Assembly: GCF_000247695.1 (NCBI RefSeq)
Contig: NW_004624747.1
Location: 9,370,732-9,434,731 of the forward strand
Source of the DNA: Heterocephalus glaber
Lineage: Eukaryota > Chordata > Mammalia > Rodentia > Bathyergidae
Direction of reading: 5' to 3'
DNA: 64,000 nucleotides
Below the pieces are notes generated by a model. It saw only the letters and a list, made by a program, of their open reading frames with translations, was not told the origin of the DNA and did not search any database. Numbering within the stretch: the stretch's first letter is position 1; every line of letters starts with the position of its first letter. Position numbers and translations under genes: made by a program. This document shows, in pieces, positions 45,729 to 57,166 of this stretch.

Positions 45729-45967
45729 TCAGGGTTTCCACTCAATCACTTTGATGGCGATCCAGGCTGCCCGCTGTATGGTCTGGTTGCCATCTGACTC
45801 TAGAATCCGGAAGGCAGGCACTTGGGGCTGCAGGCGCTTGCGGCCCTCAGGGGCCTCAGCCAGCATGGTGAGGGCCTTGGTGGCATTCAGGCATACCCTG
45901 GTCAAGGGTGAAGACAGCAGCTGCAGGAGAGGGTCTATGGCATCTGCATCCAGGGCCGCATATTTCC
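45729..45967 (-). CDS. RSPH14: RSPH14 last coding exon
   Basis: The acceptor is GGTGACCTGCAG (- strand). The exon encodes [47 protein letters not shown] and [14 protein letters not shown], then TGA at 45731-45729. Human RSPH14 ends similarly (RAARIAISVIEFKP). Length and phase (2 nt, 78 codons, stop) are consistent with the upstream exon. Confidence 0.93.
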
Positions 45968-46312
45968 CTGCAGGTCACCAACATCAGGTTTCTTAACCAG
46001 CTACTTTGAGAGGGCCCTTCTTCCTGCTCCCTTCCTGCATGTGTAGTCTCAAAGGAAGTACCCACCCTTCTCTCACCCCATCTCTCTTGTACTCTTCTGC
46101 TGAGTCCAGCCTGGGGATTAGGCCTGGCCCCTGATCCCCTGCCCTTCCAGACCCCTAACTGGCTTCATTACATGCCTCTCATTCTTGACCTGCAATTAGT
46201 CCTCACAAAGCAACATGAGCTGGCCTTTTTAAAATGGAATGCCAATCATTTGTTTATGTGGCAAATATTTCTTGAACAACTATTCTGCACCTGGCACAAA
46301 AACACACACAGT

Positions 46313-46405
46313 GGGGCAAGAGGTCTAGCTCTGTACTCAGAGTGTTTGCCTGGCATATACGAGGCCTTAGGTTCAATCCTCAACACAGAAAAAAACAACA
46401 ACAAA
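46313..46405 (+). mobile_element. ID-like SINE in RSPH14 intron
   Basis: GAGGTCTAGCTCTGTACTCAG...CCTTAGGTTCAATCC and an A-rich tail. Confidence 0.7.
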
Positions 46406-47810
46406 AACCCAGCCATATGGTTCTTGCCCTTGTGCACTAACAGACATTACTGTGTATGAGATGCTCTCCTTGACCCTTCACTACCAATTACTGCTGTTAG
46501 TGTACTCTCCCCTTTTCTGTGAAGGCCTCTCAACTCTAGCCTCCTGATTACCCTATCCTCTGGGTCAGTCCCCAAATCCTTCCCAGAGGAGGCTTGGCCC
46601 CATCATATGCCCCACCAAATGCTGCACTTCTCCATGTTGCTCTGCATTCTACCTCTCCTACCACTGCGTTCCCATTGTGTAGCTGAGGCCTTGGCCTGTG
46701 CTGGCTTAGAGACCCTCGGCTGGAGTACCTGCTGGGGAGTAGGTGGTTTCACATCCCTTGGTTCTGGGCTCTGTGTCTCTGGCTATTGCCTGAATCCCCA
46801 TGGGCTCCCTGGCCCTGCAAGTGTTCCCATAGGAAGCCTGAGCACAGAGGTACCCCAAGATGAATGCACCCCTGCCTCCACAGTACTGTCAGCATCCTGA
46901 CTACACAATGGAAAGGTGGGCTGTGGACCCTGAGAAGGCCTCAACCCCTGCTCCTCTGACCATCTAAAGTTCTACCATTCTAGTCTAGTATGGAATTTCT
47001 GGGAGAATTTGTCATTGAGAGGCTTTGTGGCATATTAATTATGAATCCATAATCAATATGGGTGCAGAGAGTCTGCAATCATATGCAGAGTCCTCCACAG
47101 AACAAAATAGAAGTTCACACCACAGGGCCGGTGCAGGTGAGTATAAACCATTGGGGAACATCAGACAGTTTTCAGAAGATCTAAGGGTTGGAAGAAGCAC
47201 ACTATACACCCTAGAGATTCAGGTGTGGAGACCAGCCAAGGTCTATTCCCTCAGCCCAAGACTGGTGACAACATGAAAGCCTGTCCTGACTCACTGGGAG
47301 TCCTAAGCTGGGGACCTGAGAAAAGAGAATTCTGTACTCTTATTTTTCCCCTCTCCAACTTGAGAAAAATAATCATGATCAAGAAACATAGAGTGAAGAG
47401 CAGGGTTTGCTTAGACCTGAGGATAACAGAGTCATAGATTACAAATTAATCAATCCCAGAATCACTTCATGGCTCACAGGGGGCCTGGATCAGAGGTGGG
47501 ATTCCAGGCCCAGTGTGAAGTGATAGAGGCTCTAATGCAAATGACTGGTGAGAAGCCACAGGCAGCCTGTGCCCAGGAAGAAGAGAAAGGGCTGAGCTTT
47601 GACCCAAATTTCAAAAGGACTTCCATGACAGGCCAAGAAGATTTTGATGGAGCACGAAGGGTTGAGGGTGAGGGGGCAATACTAGGCCCCTGAGCAGAAG
47701 GACACGTTTTGGAAAACTCACTACAACTGCTGGCATGCTAGGAGGCTCTTTGCCCGCCTGCTCGGACCCACCCAGCTTCAGGTATCCTGGGGTGGCCACC
47801 CCCAGCTTAC

Positions 47811-47947
47811 CTTCAGTGGTCACTGTGGCATACATCAGGGCTCCAGCAGCATTAGCCTGAACCTCCTGCTCTTCATCTTTCAGAAGATCAACCAGGATGG
47901 GGATGACATCATACTGCCTTACCTGGTTCTTGCCCTCCAAAGGGATG
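47811..47947 (-). CDS. RSPH14: RSPH14 exon, armadillo repeats
   Basis: The exon is 137 nt, with acceptor CTACTTCAG and donor GTAAGC (- strand). It encodes [20 protein letters not shown], then [26 protein letters not shown]. The human counterpart has EGKKQV, DVIPILVHLLKD, NAAGALMFATVITEG. Split codons at both ends restore Ser and Gly with the neighbouring exons. No damage was seen. Confidence 0.93.
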
Positions 47948-48389
47948 CTGAAGTAGGAAGAGGACAATTGGGGCCTCCGCTTGAGGGGGGAAGGACAAAG
48001 TAAGGCCCAGGACTGCCCGAGGGGGACACAAAAGGAAAGGATTTATATTGGGACTATCCTTGGCAGCCCAAGACTGACCATGGCTGGAACAGGCACCAAG
48101 ATACAGAGGAGTGCTAGTATGTGTGACCTGCTGCCAGTGAAAGTGAGACCAGGGGACAATGGAGCCTTTCCCTAAACCATCACTCAAAATGAAATGAGAC
48201 ATGTCTTCCCTGGCCCTAAAGACCTGACAGATGATCGGCAGGAAGTCCCCTAGGGGCCTGAGTGAGGCCACACTTATAAAACTACCAGCCTAGGCCTCTA
48301 GGGAGAACCTCAAATGGAAGAAAAGCCAGGAGTTAGAGAGGCAAAGGAGCCCTAACTAGGAGGATGTGGACACAGCTAAAGCAGGGGCT

Positions 48390-48409
48390 GGGGGGGGGGG
48401 GGGGGGGGG
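48390..48409 (+). repeat. Run of 20 G
   Basis: Uninterrupted poly(G) on the + strand (poly(C) on the RSPH14 sense strand) within the intron at 47948-49010. Confidence 0.97.
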
Positions 48410-49010
48410 CGGTGAGCCATCCATCTTGGGGGATAAGGGAACCAGGGTCAGGAGACTTTGTGCTTCCTTAGTTCCCAAGCCAGGATTTAGACCACATCCT
48501 ATGTGACCTTGAGTGACTAGATTTTGTGACTCAGTCTTCTTGCCTGTAAAGGGAGACATCTCCTCCTTCAGAAAGTTGTCTATGTGTGCAGTTTACAGAC
48601 AACGCCTGGACATCATAAGCACTTAGTGACCACTGCCTATCAATGTTACCACTGGTATTCTCCTGCTTGCCTTCCTCACAGAGAGAGGTGACCAGTCAGT
48701 TGGGTTTTTGCCCAGGATGGGGGAAAGATGAGGAAGGATTTCCTGGGATACAGGATGCTCTGAAGCCAATGGGACAGTGGTCATTCTTACAGAGAAGGTC
48801 CATTTCAGTTCCAGCACCTTCTTCCCAAAGGCACATGAGGATAGGGGAAGGGAGCCCAGAGTAGATGCCTTTGGACTCTGGGGCAGGCCTGGCTGAGTGA
48901 AGCCCCACTACTGACCTGCTGCTGTGCCAGCAGTAGCCCAATTGCCTTATCTGGGCTTTTGTAGAAGCCCAAGGGGGCAGTCACTCAGTCCAGCATAGAC
49001 TGGGCCTCAC

Positions 49011-49236
49011 CTAATGGCGATGAGCACCTGAGCAGCCCTGCTGCGGATGTTTTTGTTGCTGCTAAGGAGCTTCTGCTTGAGGAAGGGCACAGCACGGCTG
49101 CCCAGTGCTTCAGTGGCATCTTCCTGCAGGCAGGGGGCTAGTGTGTCCAAGATGAGTTCCTGGATGCCCTCCTCCTCTCTCTGCAGCTTCCACACCAGCG
49201 AAGGGATCAGGCCACTGTTGATGATGCCCCAGGCCC
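49011..49236 (-). CDS. RSPH14: RSPH14 exon, armadillo repeats
   Basis: On the - strand the acceptor is CTGTCCTGCAG and the donor is GTGAGG. The 226 nt exon encodes [18 protein letters not shown], then [20 protein letters not shown], then [20 protein letters not shown]. It matches the human RSPH14 segment with SLVWKLQ, (E/F)[19 protein letters not shown] and KQKLLSxNxNIRS. Both helices of the armadillo units are recognisable. The 3' end leaves AG to form Ser with the next exon. Confidence 0.92.
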
Positions 49237-52200
49237 CTGCAGGACAGGAAATAGTACTGGAGGTGGAAAGGAGCAGCCACCCTCTTCCATGCTGATTGGC
49301 CTACATGGCTGGGGTGGTGGTCGACAGAAGAACTTGGCAAGGGGCCTGAGCAGCCATCAGGAGACTGTGGGTGTAGTCATGTCAGAAGTTGGGGTAGAAC
49401 TGAGAGGTGAGACCTCAGAGGTCACAAAACATGCCAGCCTTTGATGGCTGTACTTTAGGAGCATCAGCCATAAACATGTGCACAGCAGCCTGAGAGACAG
49501 CACTCACCCCTAGGAGAGACTGGGAGCTCACTCCTATAGGCCCAGGCACACTAAGACAACTCCCTTCTTCCCTGCCTTGCCCCAGAGTGGTGAGGAGCCA
49601 TCCAAGACCCCCATCCCACCCAAAACACGTCCAAAGCCACTGGAGCCCCAAAGCTGGTTTGGCTGGCCCCTGAGAAGAGCTTGAAATGGAGGGAGAGATA
49701 GAGACTGGGGGTGGAGGTAGAAGACATAGGATGGTGTCTTCCATCCCAAAAAGAGCTGTGTCCCCAACCAAAGGTGTAAGGAATCCACAAGCGTTAAAGG
49801 GACCTGGGATCTTACAAGAAGGAGAGTTCCATGTGCTGTAGCTGTGGCACAGGTACTAGGAGAAGCACAGTGAGACAAGACTCCCCCATACATGAGCCCC
49901 ACCTTGCACCCTCCCCTTCTTTCGGGGGAATTTCTGCCTGTGACTCCTAGGGGTGAACCCAGAACCTTAGCACAGGCAGCATCTCCAGGGACCCAAGATC
50001 TCAGAGCAGCCCTCTTGAGTCATGGAGATGAGAATGGTGCAAAGAGCAGCTCTGCCCCACGATGCACAGGCCACCTGTCACTTCAGCGGCCAGTCCCTCC
50101 TTCCGCTCCCCAACAGTCCACACTGCCTACTGTGAGACCATCTACAGCCCGCAGGGAGGTGTCCACCAGCAACTCCTCTCTCCCACCCTTCCCAGCTAAA
50201 TCCTCTAATTTACTCTAGAGAGATAAATAAACAGGTTAATTAGCCTAAAGGTCTCTGAGTGCCAATTAACACTAGGGATTTCCTCTTTGAAGACTTCACC
50301 CTAGCCTTCCTTCCTTCCTTACTCCCTGAGGACATCAAATGGCAGGTGCCTGGGGTGAGGGGAAGTAAGGCGGGGCAGGGTATTCAGTAGCTCCCATTTT
50401 CCCTTCCCCATGTTCCTTTATGTCCACCAGCTTTCAGTGCGGTGTTTGGACGGAGTAGCTAGTTCTGCCCCACTGCTTTTTGGAGCACTCATGACACAGG
50501 GAAAACAGTTTCCTATTGCTTCAAGTGTGTTGGACTTTGCTTTTCAAAATTTAGTATCCACAGACTTTCAAAGAAGCCTAGGTTTGACTCCTAAAACGTA
50601 TCCTTTCCCAGCTGTGTGTCCTTGGACACATTACACATTACCTAATCTCTCTGATCCTGGTTTCCTCAGTGCTAAAATGAGTCTACCTGGTGGACTGTTG
50701 TATAATACTAATGAAAGTTGAGAATCAACTAACTGAGGCTTGATTATGGCCTTATTTGCACCTGGATCTAAGCTTCCCAGGAAATTCCAGGGGCACACAT
50801 GCTGCTATTGGAGCTACCAGGAGCTGCTGTCAGAGCTGGGAGGGACATGGGATGAAGAAAGGAAGGACAGAGGAAGTTGCAGTTTGAAAAGTCAGAATAT
50901 TAGCTGGGTTCACCTCCATTGCTCCCCTCTTCCTTGGTAAGGAAACAAGCCCAGAGAGGAAGCTTGAATCCCTAAGGTCACACAGCAGATGCAGGCAAAC
51001 CCAGGGCCATCAGTTCCTTGGGTTTTGTTTCTCAGGCATCTGTCTTGGGCTCCTACTCGTAGAAATACTCATCACTGGGCCCTGGGTTCATTTTGAGACG
51101 GAGGGAGAAGATTAAAAATAAAACGCATGCCGGGTGTGCCTTTCTGCTCGTTCACTTTGCTTTTCAGCTAAAAGGAAAGTGGTGGGCCTGGCTATTTATA
51201 ACTAACCCAGATCCACATGGTTTGTTCAAATGGGGGTAGGGCACACAGACCCCAAGGAAACAAACCAGAGAACCCCACCCAGCTGGGCCACAGCCTGAGA
51301 ATCAGTGCAGGGAGGGCAATACAGCTAGAGTACAGAGAGGAGCCAGTCAGGACAAGGTGACACCCACACAAGCCAGGCCTTTAGCAGTCAACAGCCCAGA
51401 GATGAATGAGACACCCCACCCCAAACTGGGGAAGTAGGAGGACTAGTGGGAGAGGCAGCTGAGGACAGGTCATTATGAAACAGGTTGTCACATGTGTAGA
51501 GGAGGAATTCCAGGGTCCTGGGGGCTCTGGAAGTGCAGGAAGGCAGGTCCATGGAAACTAGGCCTCACAGAGGTTGAGAAAAGTCTAGATGGGCAGAGAG
51601 GTAGAGGGACCAAGGTATGTTTGGGGGAGGACCTCCAACCTGGCCTCGCTGCTGTTTAGGGCAGGATGGGTTTAGTGGCTGAGTCAGAAAGTTCCACCAG
51701 GATTGAAGATAATAGATGCCTTGGATATGGAGCCACCTGTAATTGAGGCTCAGTCCTTTCCTGGGGGATAGGTTGACAACACCTCACCCTGTCCCTGCTG
51801 AGTTGTGGAGGTACCTGGTGGCTTCAGTCATCCAGTCCCCAGCTGTTGTCTCCAGTTCTGTTCTTCTGGCCAATAAGGACTCAAGATGCAGTGGTGGCCC
51901 CCAGGTTCTGGTCCCAGATCTACCTATTCCTGCTGTGGAGTAGGAACTATGAATCCTCATCTGGCAACCTGGGTCCACCTCACAGTGACCCACCTATTCA
52001 GCTTTATTTTTGTCTGGCACCATGCCCTGGACTCTAGACACACTGATACCACCTGTTCCTATGTTTGCTTGTGGGTGTGTTTCTGTGTCCTCAGCTCTCT
52101 TGGCCTTCCAGTAACACAGAACATGGATAACTGCTTCTTCTCCCTCAGGACACTCTTCTGGCAACTTTAGAACCATCCACTGCCTCATTTCCACCTCTCC

Positions 52201-54429
52201 ACCTGCTCCTCCATCTTCTTGGCAAATGCCATGCCTTCCACCAGTGGCTTCTCTAAGATTCCCTCCTTTGTCTTTACCTTCTTCCATCTTCTCTCTCCCC
52301 CTGGACCACCATAGAGCACCCTGCTAACTGCTTCAACATTGTCACCTAACATACTCCATGTCCCTGTAATCCCACAGCTGCAGAGGGCCCTAAGCTTAAC
52401 TAGGCCTCATGGGCTGACTACTTTAAAAAAAAAAATTTTCTGGATTGACCAATTGATGTTTTTGTTATTTGATTATGCCCCATAGCACAACTCACATGGT
52501 CTGTGGGACCATCCTTACTATAAATAAATATGAAACAAAAACTTGCTGTCCACCTTCTCACCTAGACAGCTACTGTTACAATTCACCAGTGGTTCTTAGG
52601 CCAACAACCTCAATCTTACTGAGGACCACCAGCCACATGTGACTGTACTTAGCATCCTTGCTGGCTCAGCCATGCTGGTCTTCTCTGGGTTTTCCCAGGC
52701 CTCCAGCTCCTTCATGTCTAGTGTCATCCTCACCTTAAATCTCTCGTCTCTCCAAAACCCCATCACTGGCCACTTCCTCTCCTGCTGTAGCCTCAGCCCA
52801 GGCATCTCTTCATTCAGGAAGTTGACCCAGTGCTCAATGCTCCCCTTGCCCTATGCCCCCAGAGCCCCAAAGAGTCACCTCCAACAGCTTCAGATGACTA
52901 TAATGTCTGATTATTGTTCTGCTTTTAGTCCCTGCCACAAGCATCTAACAGGAAAGGTCAGGGTTTGAATCCTAAAACTATGCCTACAACTATGCCCTGA
53001 ATGGAAAAGGCCATCAGTAAAATATTGCTTCATGAATGAATATGATCATTAGTTTGACACCACGTCAGACATCCCTCTCACTTTGAGGTGATCACCAGGG
53101 CCAGGCCAAGGCAGCAATCAACCCCAGTGGACCTCTCCAGGGGCTAACCAATTCCCCTATGGCTGGAATGCTGTAGTGTTATCTTACTCTCGTATCTAGG
53201 TTTGCCCTGCAGAAGCTGTCCGCTAACCCCAATCCTGCAGTAGAAACTATCTCTGGCAACCTCTGACCATAGCTAATGTACATTTCCTATACAGATTAAC
53301 CCTCAAAATTACCCTCTGAGACAGAACTTTAGACAGATAAGGAAGATGAGGCTCAGCCCAGTTCCACCGCTCTGACCTCTGTATAACACTCTGGAGCAGG
53401 GACCTGAACTGACATAGGCTCATGACTATGAAGATGGAAGAAAGCAGGGATGAAGGAGGCAGTCTTAGTGAGGGAAGCCACTGGTGGAAGGGATGGCATT
53501 TGCTAAGAACATGGAGGAGCCCTGCAGCTTCTGGCCAAATTACTTTGGTCCTCATTGGCTACCTCCACAGAACAGTGTGCCACATCTAGGTTGGCCTCAG
53601 TGATGCCCATAATGAGTATTTGCCCTGTCCCTAAAAGTTTAGGCGGCACCTTGCTAAGTGGGCTAAGTGGGCTGTGACCCTACTGTATGTAGTGAAACAG
53701 TCTCCATTTCATAGCAGAGAAAGCATTCCAGGGAGGTTACGGGATGATTTCTTGGGGCCAGAGTACCGAACTGGTAGAGCCTAAAATTTGCCACTGCTTT
53801 CCAACCTCAGATCTGGCCTGGGGGTGAAAACGCATCAACATCTGCAAAAGGCCAGTTCCAATACTTCTGTTCAACGAATGGGGTGATCCAAGTAATCTGA
53901 CTATAAAGATGTAAAGCAACCAGTAAGGTGTCAGATGGCACTGCACCTGCATTTTACCAGAGATGCTCTAAAATGCACAGCTTCAGTTTACAAGGATGAA
54001 AAAGACAACAGCATTCATATCCTGAGGCTCTGGCCTGAGTCTTTTAAGCACTGAACTGAGGTACTCCTGTTCCTGAGGCCCACAGATGGGCTCCCCTTGA
54101 AACTGATATTTGGCAGCTTATGCTCAGTGCATTTTGCTGAGGGTCCAAAGACGCCAGTGAGGGGCTGGCCTTCACTAGCTGGCTTCCTTCTGCTTCTTTG
54201 GGCTGGGGGCCAGCTCGTAGGCCCTTCTTCCTCTCAAGGCAACCTTTCTGTGGGTCAGGATTGCCAAGGATCCTGAAGACACGCTAGGAATGAGCGCAGC
54301 AGAGATGAATAATGCCACCTGCCATTCTGCACAAACCTCACCGGTGTGAATCTTTAAGATTTGCACAGGCCTTTCGCACGTCCTTGAGGACCGTCGCGAC
54401 AACCCAGGAAAGCAGGTGCCACTAACCCC
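49237..54429. other. RSPH14 intron up to the CpG island
   Basis: No further RSPH14 exon or other gene was recognised. There are MIR-like traces near 50930-51060 and 53330-53390, and an AT-rich, homeobox-motif-containing patch at 50200-50285. Otherwise unique sequence. Confidence 0.45.
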
Positions 54430-54858
54430 ACGCAGGATAGTCGGTTGACCACGGTTGCAGAGCTGAGGGACCAAGCTTGAGTTCGAACCGGGTTGGGAGA
54501 AGGCGAACGGGGACCAACAGCGGTGAAGGGGTAGGGGCTACCGCTGCTGCGAGGGCTTATCGCCGTGGCTGCAAGAAGCCGCCTCGCTGGATGAGCGCCG
54601 GTGGTCCCGAGCTGCACAGGACGCTGGCGCGGGCAGCGTGTGCAGAACTGCGGCGCGCGCCGAGCCTCGGACCCGCCCTATCTATCCCCATTGGATTTCC
54701 GGTGCGTCCGTCAGAAGCCCTACCCAATAGGCGATGAGCCGGCGCTTGTGGCGGGGGAGGCGCCCGGCGCCTGATGCCCGGCGGGCGTGCAGCAGCCCCC
54801 CCACACCCCGTCCGCGGTTGGCCTGGCAACGTGCTGCGCTCGCGGCTCCGCCCCCTGC

Positions 54859-54882
54859 CGGCGGCGGCAGCGGCGGCGGCGG
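54859..54882 (+). repeat. CGG-rich trinucleotide repeat abutting the gap
   Basis: GGCGGCGGCAGCGGCGGCGG-type repeat runs into the N gap. Its true length is hidden. It probably lies in or just before the first GNAZ exon. Confidence 0.75.
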
Positions 54883-54982
54883 NNNNNNNNNNNNNNNNNN
54901 NNNNNNNNNNNNNNNNNNNNNNNNNNNNNNNNNNNNNNNNNNNNNNNNNNNNNNNNNNNNNNNNNNNNNNNNNNNNNNNNNN
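54883..54982. other. Assembly gap (100 N)
   Basis: There are exactly 100 N, the usual placeholder for a gap of unknown size. It directly follows a CGG-rich stretch, a common cause of assembly failure. Confidence 0.98.
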
Positions 54983-55141
54983 GGAGGGAGCCGACCAGTC
55001 GGAGCGTGTGCGCCGCCCGCGGTCCGGTCACGTCCCGCGCGGGCGCCACCGCCCGCGTTGTGCGGAACGAGGGCGCCGCGGCCCCGCGCTCGCCGCCCCG
55101 CCCCACCCGGAGCAGCTCCGCAGATGCACTGTGCTCTCGAG
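54983..55141 (+). other. GNAZ: Probable GNAZ first (5'UTR) exon, 3' part
   Basis: The sequence ends CTCGAG followed by GTAAGTAAG at 55142, a near-perfect 5' splice site inside the CpG island. Human GNAZ has a non-coding first exon in this setting, and G-alpha-z itself (Gi-family subunit, pertussis-toxin resistant) is encoded further downstream. No GNAZ coding sequence was found up to 64000. The 5' limit is unknown because an assembly gap precedes this stretch. Confidence 0.5.
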
Positions 55142-56109
55142 GTAAGTAAGCGGACCCTCGGCTGGAGCGCCCGGGACTGAGACCCTGGGGTCGGGGGTGC
55201 GGCCGGGGCGTCCACCCCACCCCCACCCAGGGCCCCGCCCGGGCCTTTGTGCTCGAGATCCGTCCAGGCCGGGGGCGACACGGCAGGGATGCCCTGCCCG
55301 GGTGGGGGGTAGCGAAGGCAGAGTTGGCTGCGAGGTGGGCAGGGGGCGGCCACGGGCAGGGCAGGTGCGGGGGAGAGGCACGCCGGGCTGAGGATCCCGC
55401 AGGGGGGGGCTGTGGGCAGAGGGCAGGGGGGTTGCCGCGCGGGGCTGCCAGGCGCCCTGCCCTGACTGGCCGCTAGTGCAGAGCTCCGGCCGGGCGACCT
55501 GTGAGAGCGGCGCTGAGGCGGGGTCTCCCTCTGGGGGTTCGGGAAGGAGGCAACCCCGGGTGGCAAGAGCGGCGGCGTGTCGCCTCGGCCGAAACGGAAG
55601 AGAGGGCCCCCAAGGCCTGGGCCCGGGGACGGACTCCTCGCAGTTTTCGGTCATTGCTCTTGCAGCGAGTGGAGCAAGAGATGAGTATCGACCTGCTGCG
55701 ATTGTAATGTGTTCCCGGCTCAATATTTTTTTCCCTTAAAAGGCGGTGGGGGTGTTTGGAGGAGGGGTATGAGGGCCTTGGGACTGGGGCTTGGTATCTT
55801 GCGGTTGATCCTAGGGAAGCTCCGCTTTTTTAGCGCGGTGCTGTGCCTGTCTGGGTGACGATGGCAGAAATCCGCTTAGGCCAAGAATGGGGCTCCTATT
55901 ACAGAGAGAAGGGGATGGGAAGGCGGTACTAAGCAAAACCGGGGTTCCTTTGAGTCTTAAGTCCCAGGATGGAGGGACCCGCCTGGTAGCTGAGGTTTGC
56001 CTGGCTTAGGGAGGTGGCTGAGCCCCTGCCAGCTCCTTTCTGCCCAAGTGATTTTCCTGCCTTGGGGATCTAATCCTGCTGCCCTCATCCCTGTCTGGAG
56101 GAAGCTCCT

Positions 56110-56560
56110 TGGCCAAATTCAATTAAGCAAATATTTACTGAGTGCTTGTTCCCCCAGGGCCTGGTGCTGAGTGGATAGGGTGGAAGTGGACAGGGCCTGC
56201 CCTCTCAGGACTGATTCACCTCCCCATAGGGGAAACTCATCCATGCTCAGATAACCCCCAGTGCTGGTGCAGGGGTCCTGGGAGGGGACTCAGGGCTGCC
56301 ACAAGCTAGAGTCAGACCAGCCTGTGGGCAGTGTGACATTTGAACTGCAGCTTGAAGGACATGGGCACAGTTGGAATGGGTTATTATGGGCAGAAGAGTG
56401 AGAATGGGTGGATGCACAGAGGTGCATTTGGACAGCTGGGCCTGGTGGGAGCACTGAGGATGCTTAGGAAGGAATCAGGTGTGATGGGAAAGGCAAGTGA
56501 CAGGTTCATGAAACAAAGGAGTAAGCACTGGAATGACCCCATGGCTTGTTAGCTGTAGCT
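56110..56560 (+). mobile_element. Ancient L2/MIR-type repeat
   Basis: AAATATTTACTGAGTGCTTG...CAGTGTGACATTTGAACTGCAGCTTGAAGGAC fits a widespread old mammalian repeat. The exact family is uncertain. Confidence 0.5.
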
Positions 56561-57112
56561 GTCTTGGTAGTGACAGTGGCCTGCTGGTCTATAAAAGGGG
56601 AGCCATTCCATGATCCCTTGAGCTGCAGTGGGCTTGGGGAAGACCAGAGAGGGCTCCTTGAAGCCTAGGGATACCCTTCTAGTCACCTTGTCCCTTGGGC
56701 AGGGCCAGGGCATGGGTTACTAACCCACCTACCCACCGTAGCCAGGATGGAGCGTGCCCGCTTTGGGGAGAGTGTTTAGCTAGTGGCTCTGTGCCTTTGG
56801 GCTGTGGACATTTGAGAGGAGTAGCCATCTAGGGGCCAGTGGAAGTGTGGGGGTTGGCCATGCTTGGATGAAGTAGTGAGCCTTCTTGTCTAGGGTTTAT
56901 GAGATGCTAGCATTTGGTTTAAAACTCTTCCTGTGTGTTCCTCTAACAGATGCTGATTTTCTGAGACAGGAGGTGAATAAGACATAGTTCCTCCCCCTCA
57001 AAAGGCCGATGTCACCTTCTGCCCTAGATGTGCTCCCTCACTCCTAAGGATGTTTTTGCTCTTCCTCTGAAAGAGCTGTTTGTTACTCATCTTGGTAGTA
57101 TGCCCACCCCCT

Positions 57113-57113
<1 letters not shown>

Positions 57114-57158
<45 letters not shown>

Positions 57159-57166
57159 ACACACTC
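57114..57166. repeat. CA microsatellite
   Basis: (AC)n with two T interruptions near its 3' end. Confidence 0.96.

Larger units (their letters stand above)
54430..55720 (+). promoter_or_regulatory. GNAZ: CpG island promoter, probably GNAZ
   Basis: GC content and CpG density rise sharply, with GC-box-like CCGCCCC and GGGGCGGCC strings, CGG repeats and no TATA box, in an otherwise CpG-poor region. It lies 9 kb from the RSPH14 stop, as GNAZ does relative to RSPH14 in human, and a splice donor at its 3' side points along the + strand. The assignment to GNAZ is from synteny. A bidirectional promoter cannot be excluded. Confidence 0.75.

Noticed and set aside
51183..51195. CTATTTATAA, a good MEF2-type site
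   Set aside because: A single short motif in unique intron with no supporting context.
54557..55566. Long - strand frames (up to 294 codons) across the CpG island
   Set aside because: High GC removes stop codons and the frames run through 100 N. No domain resemblance.
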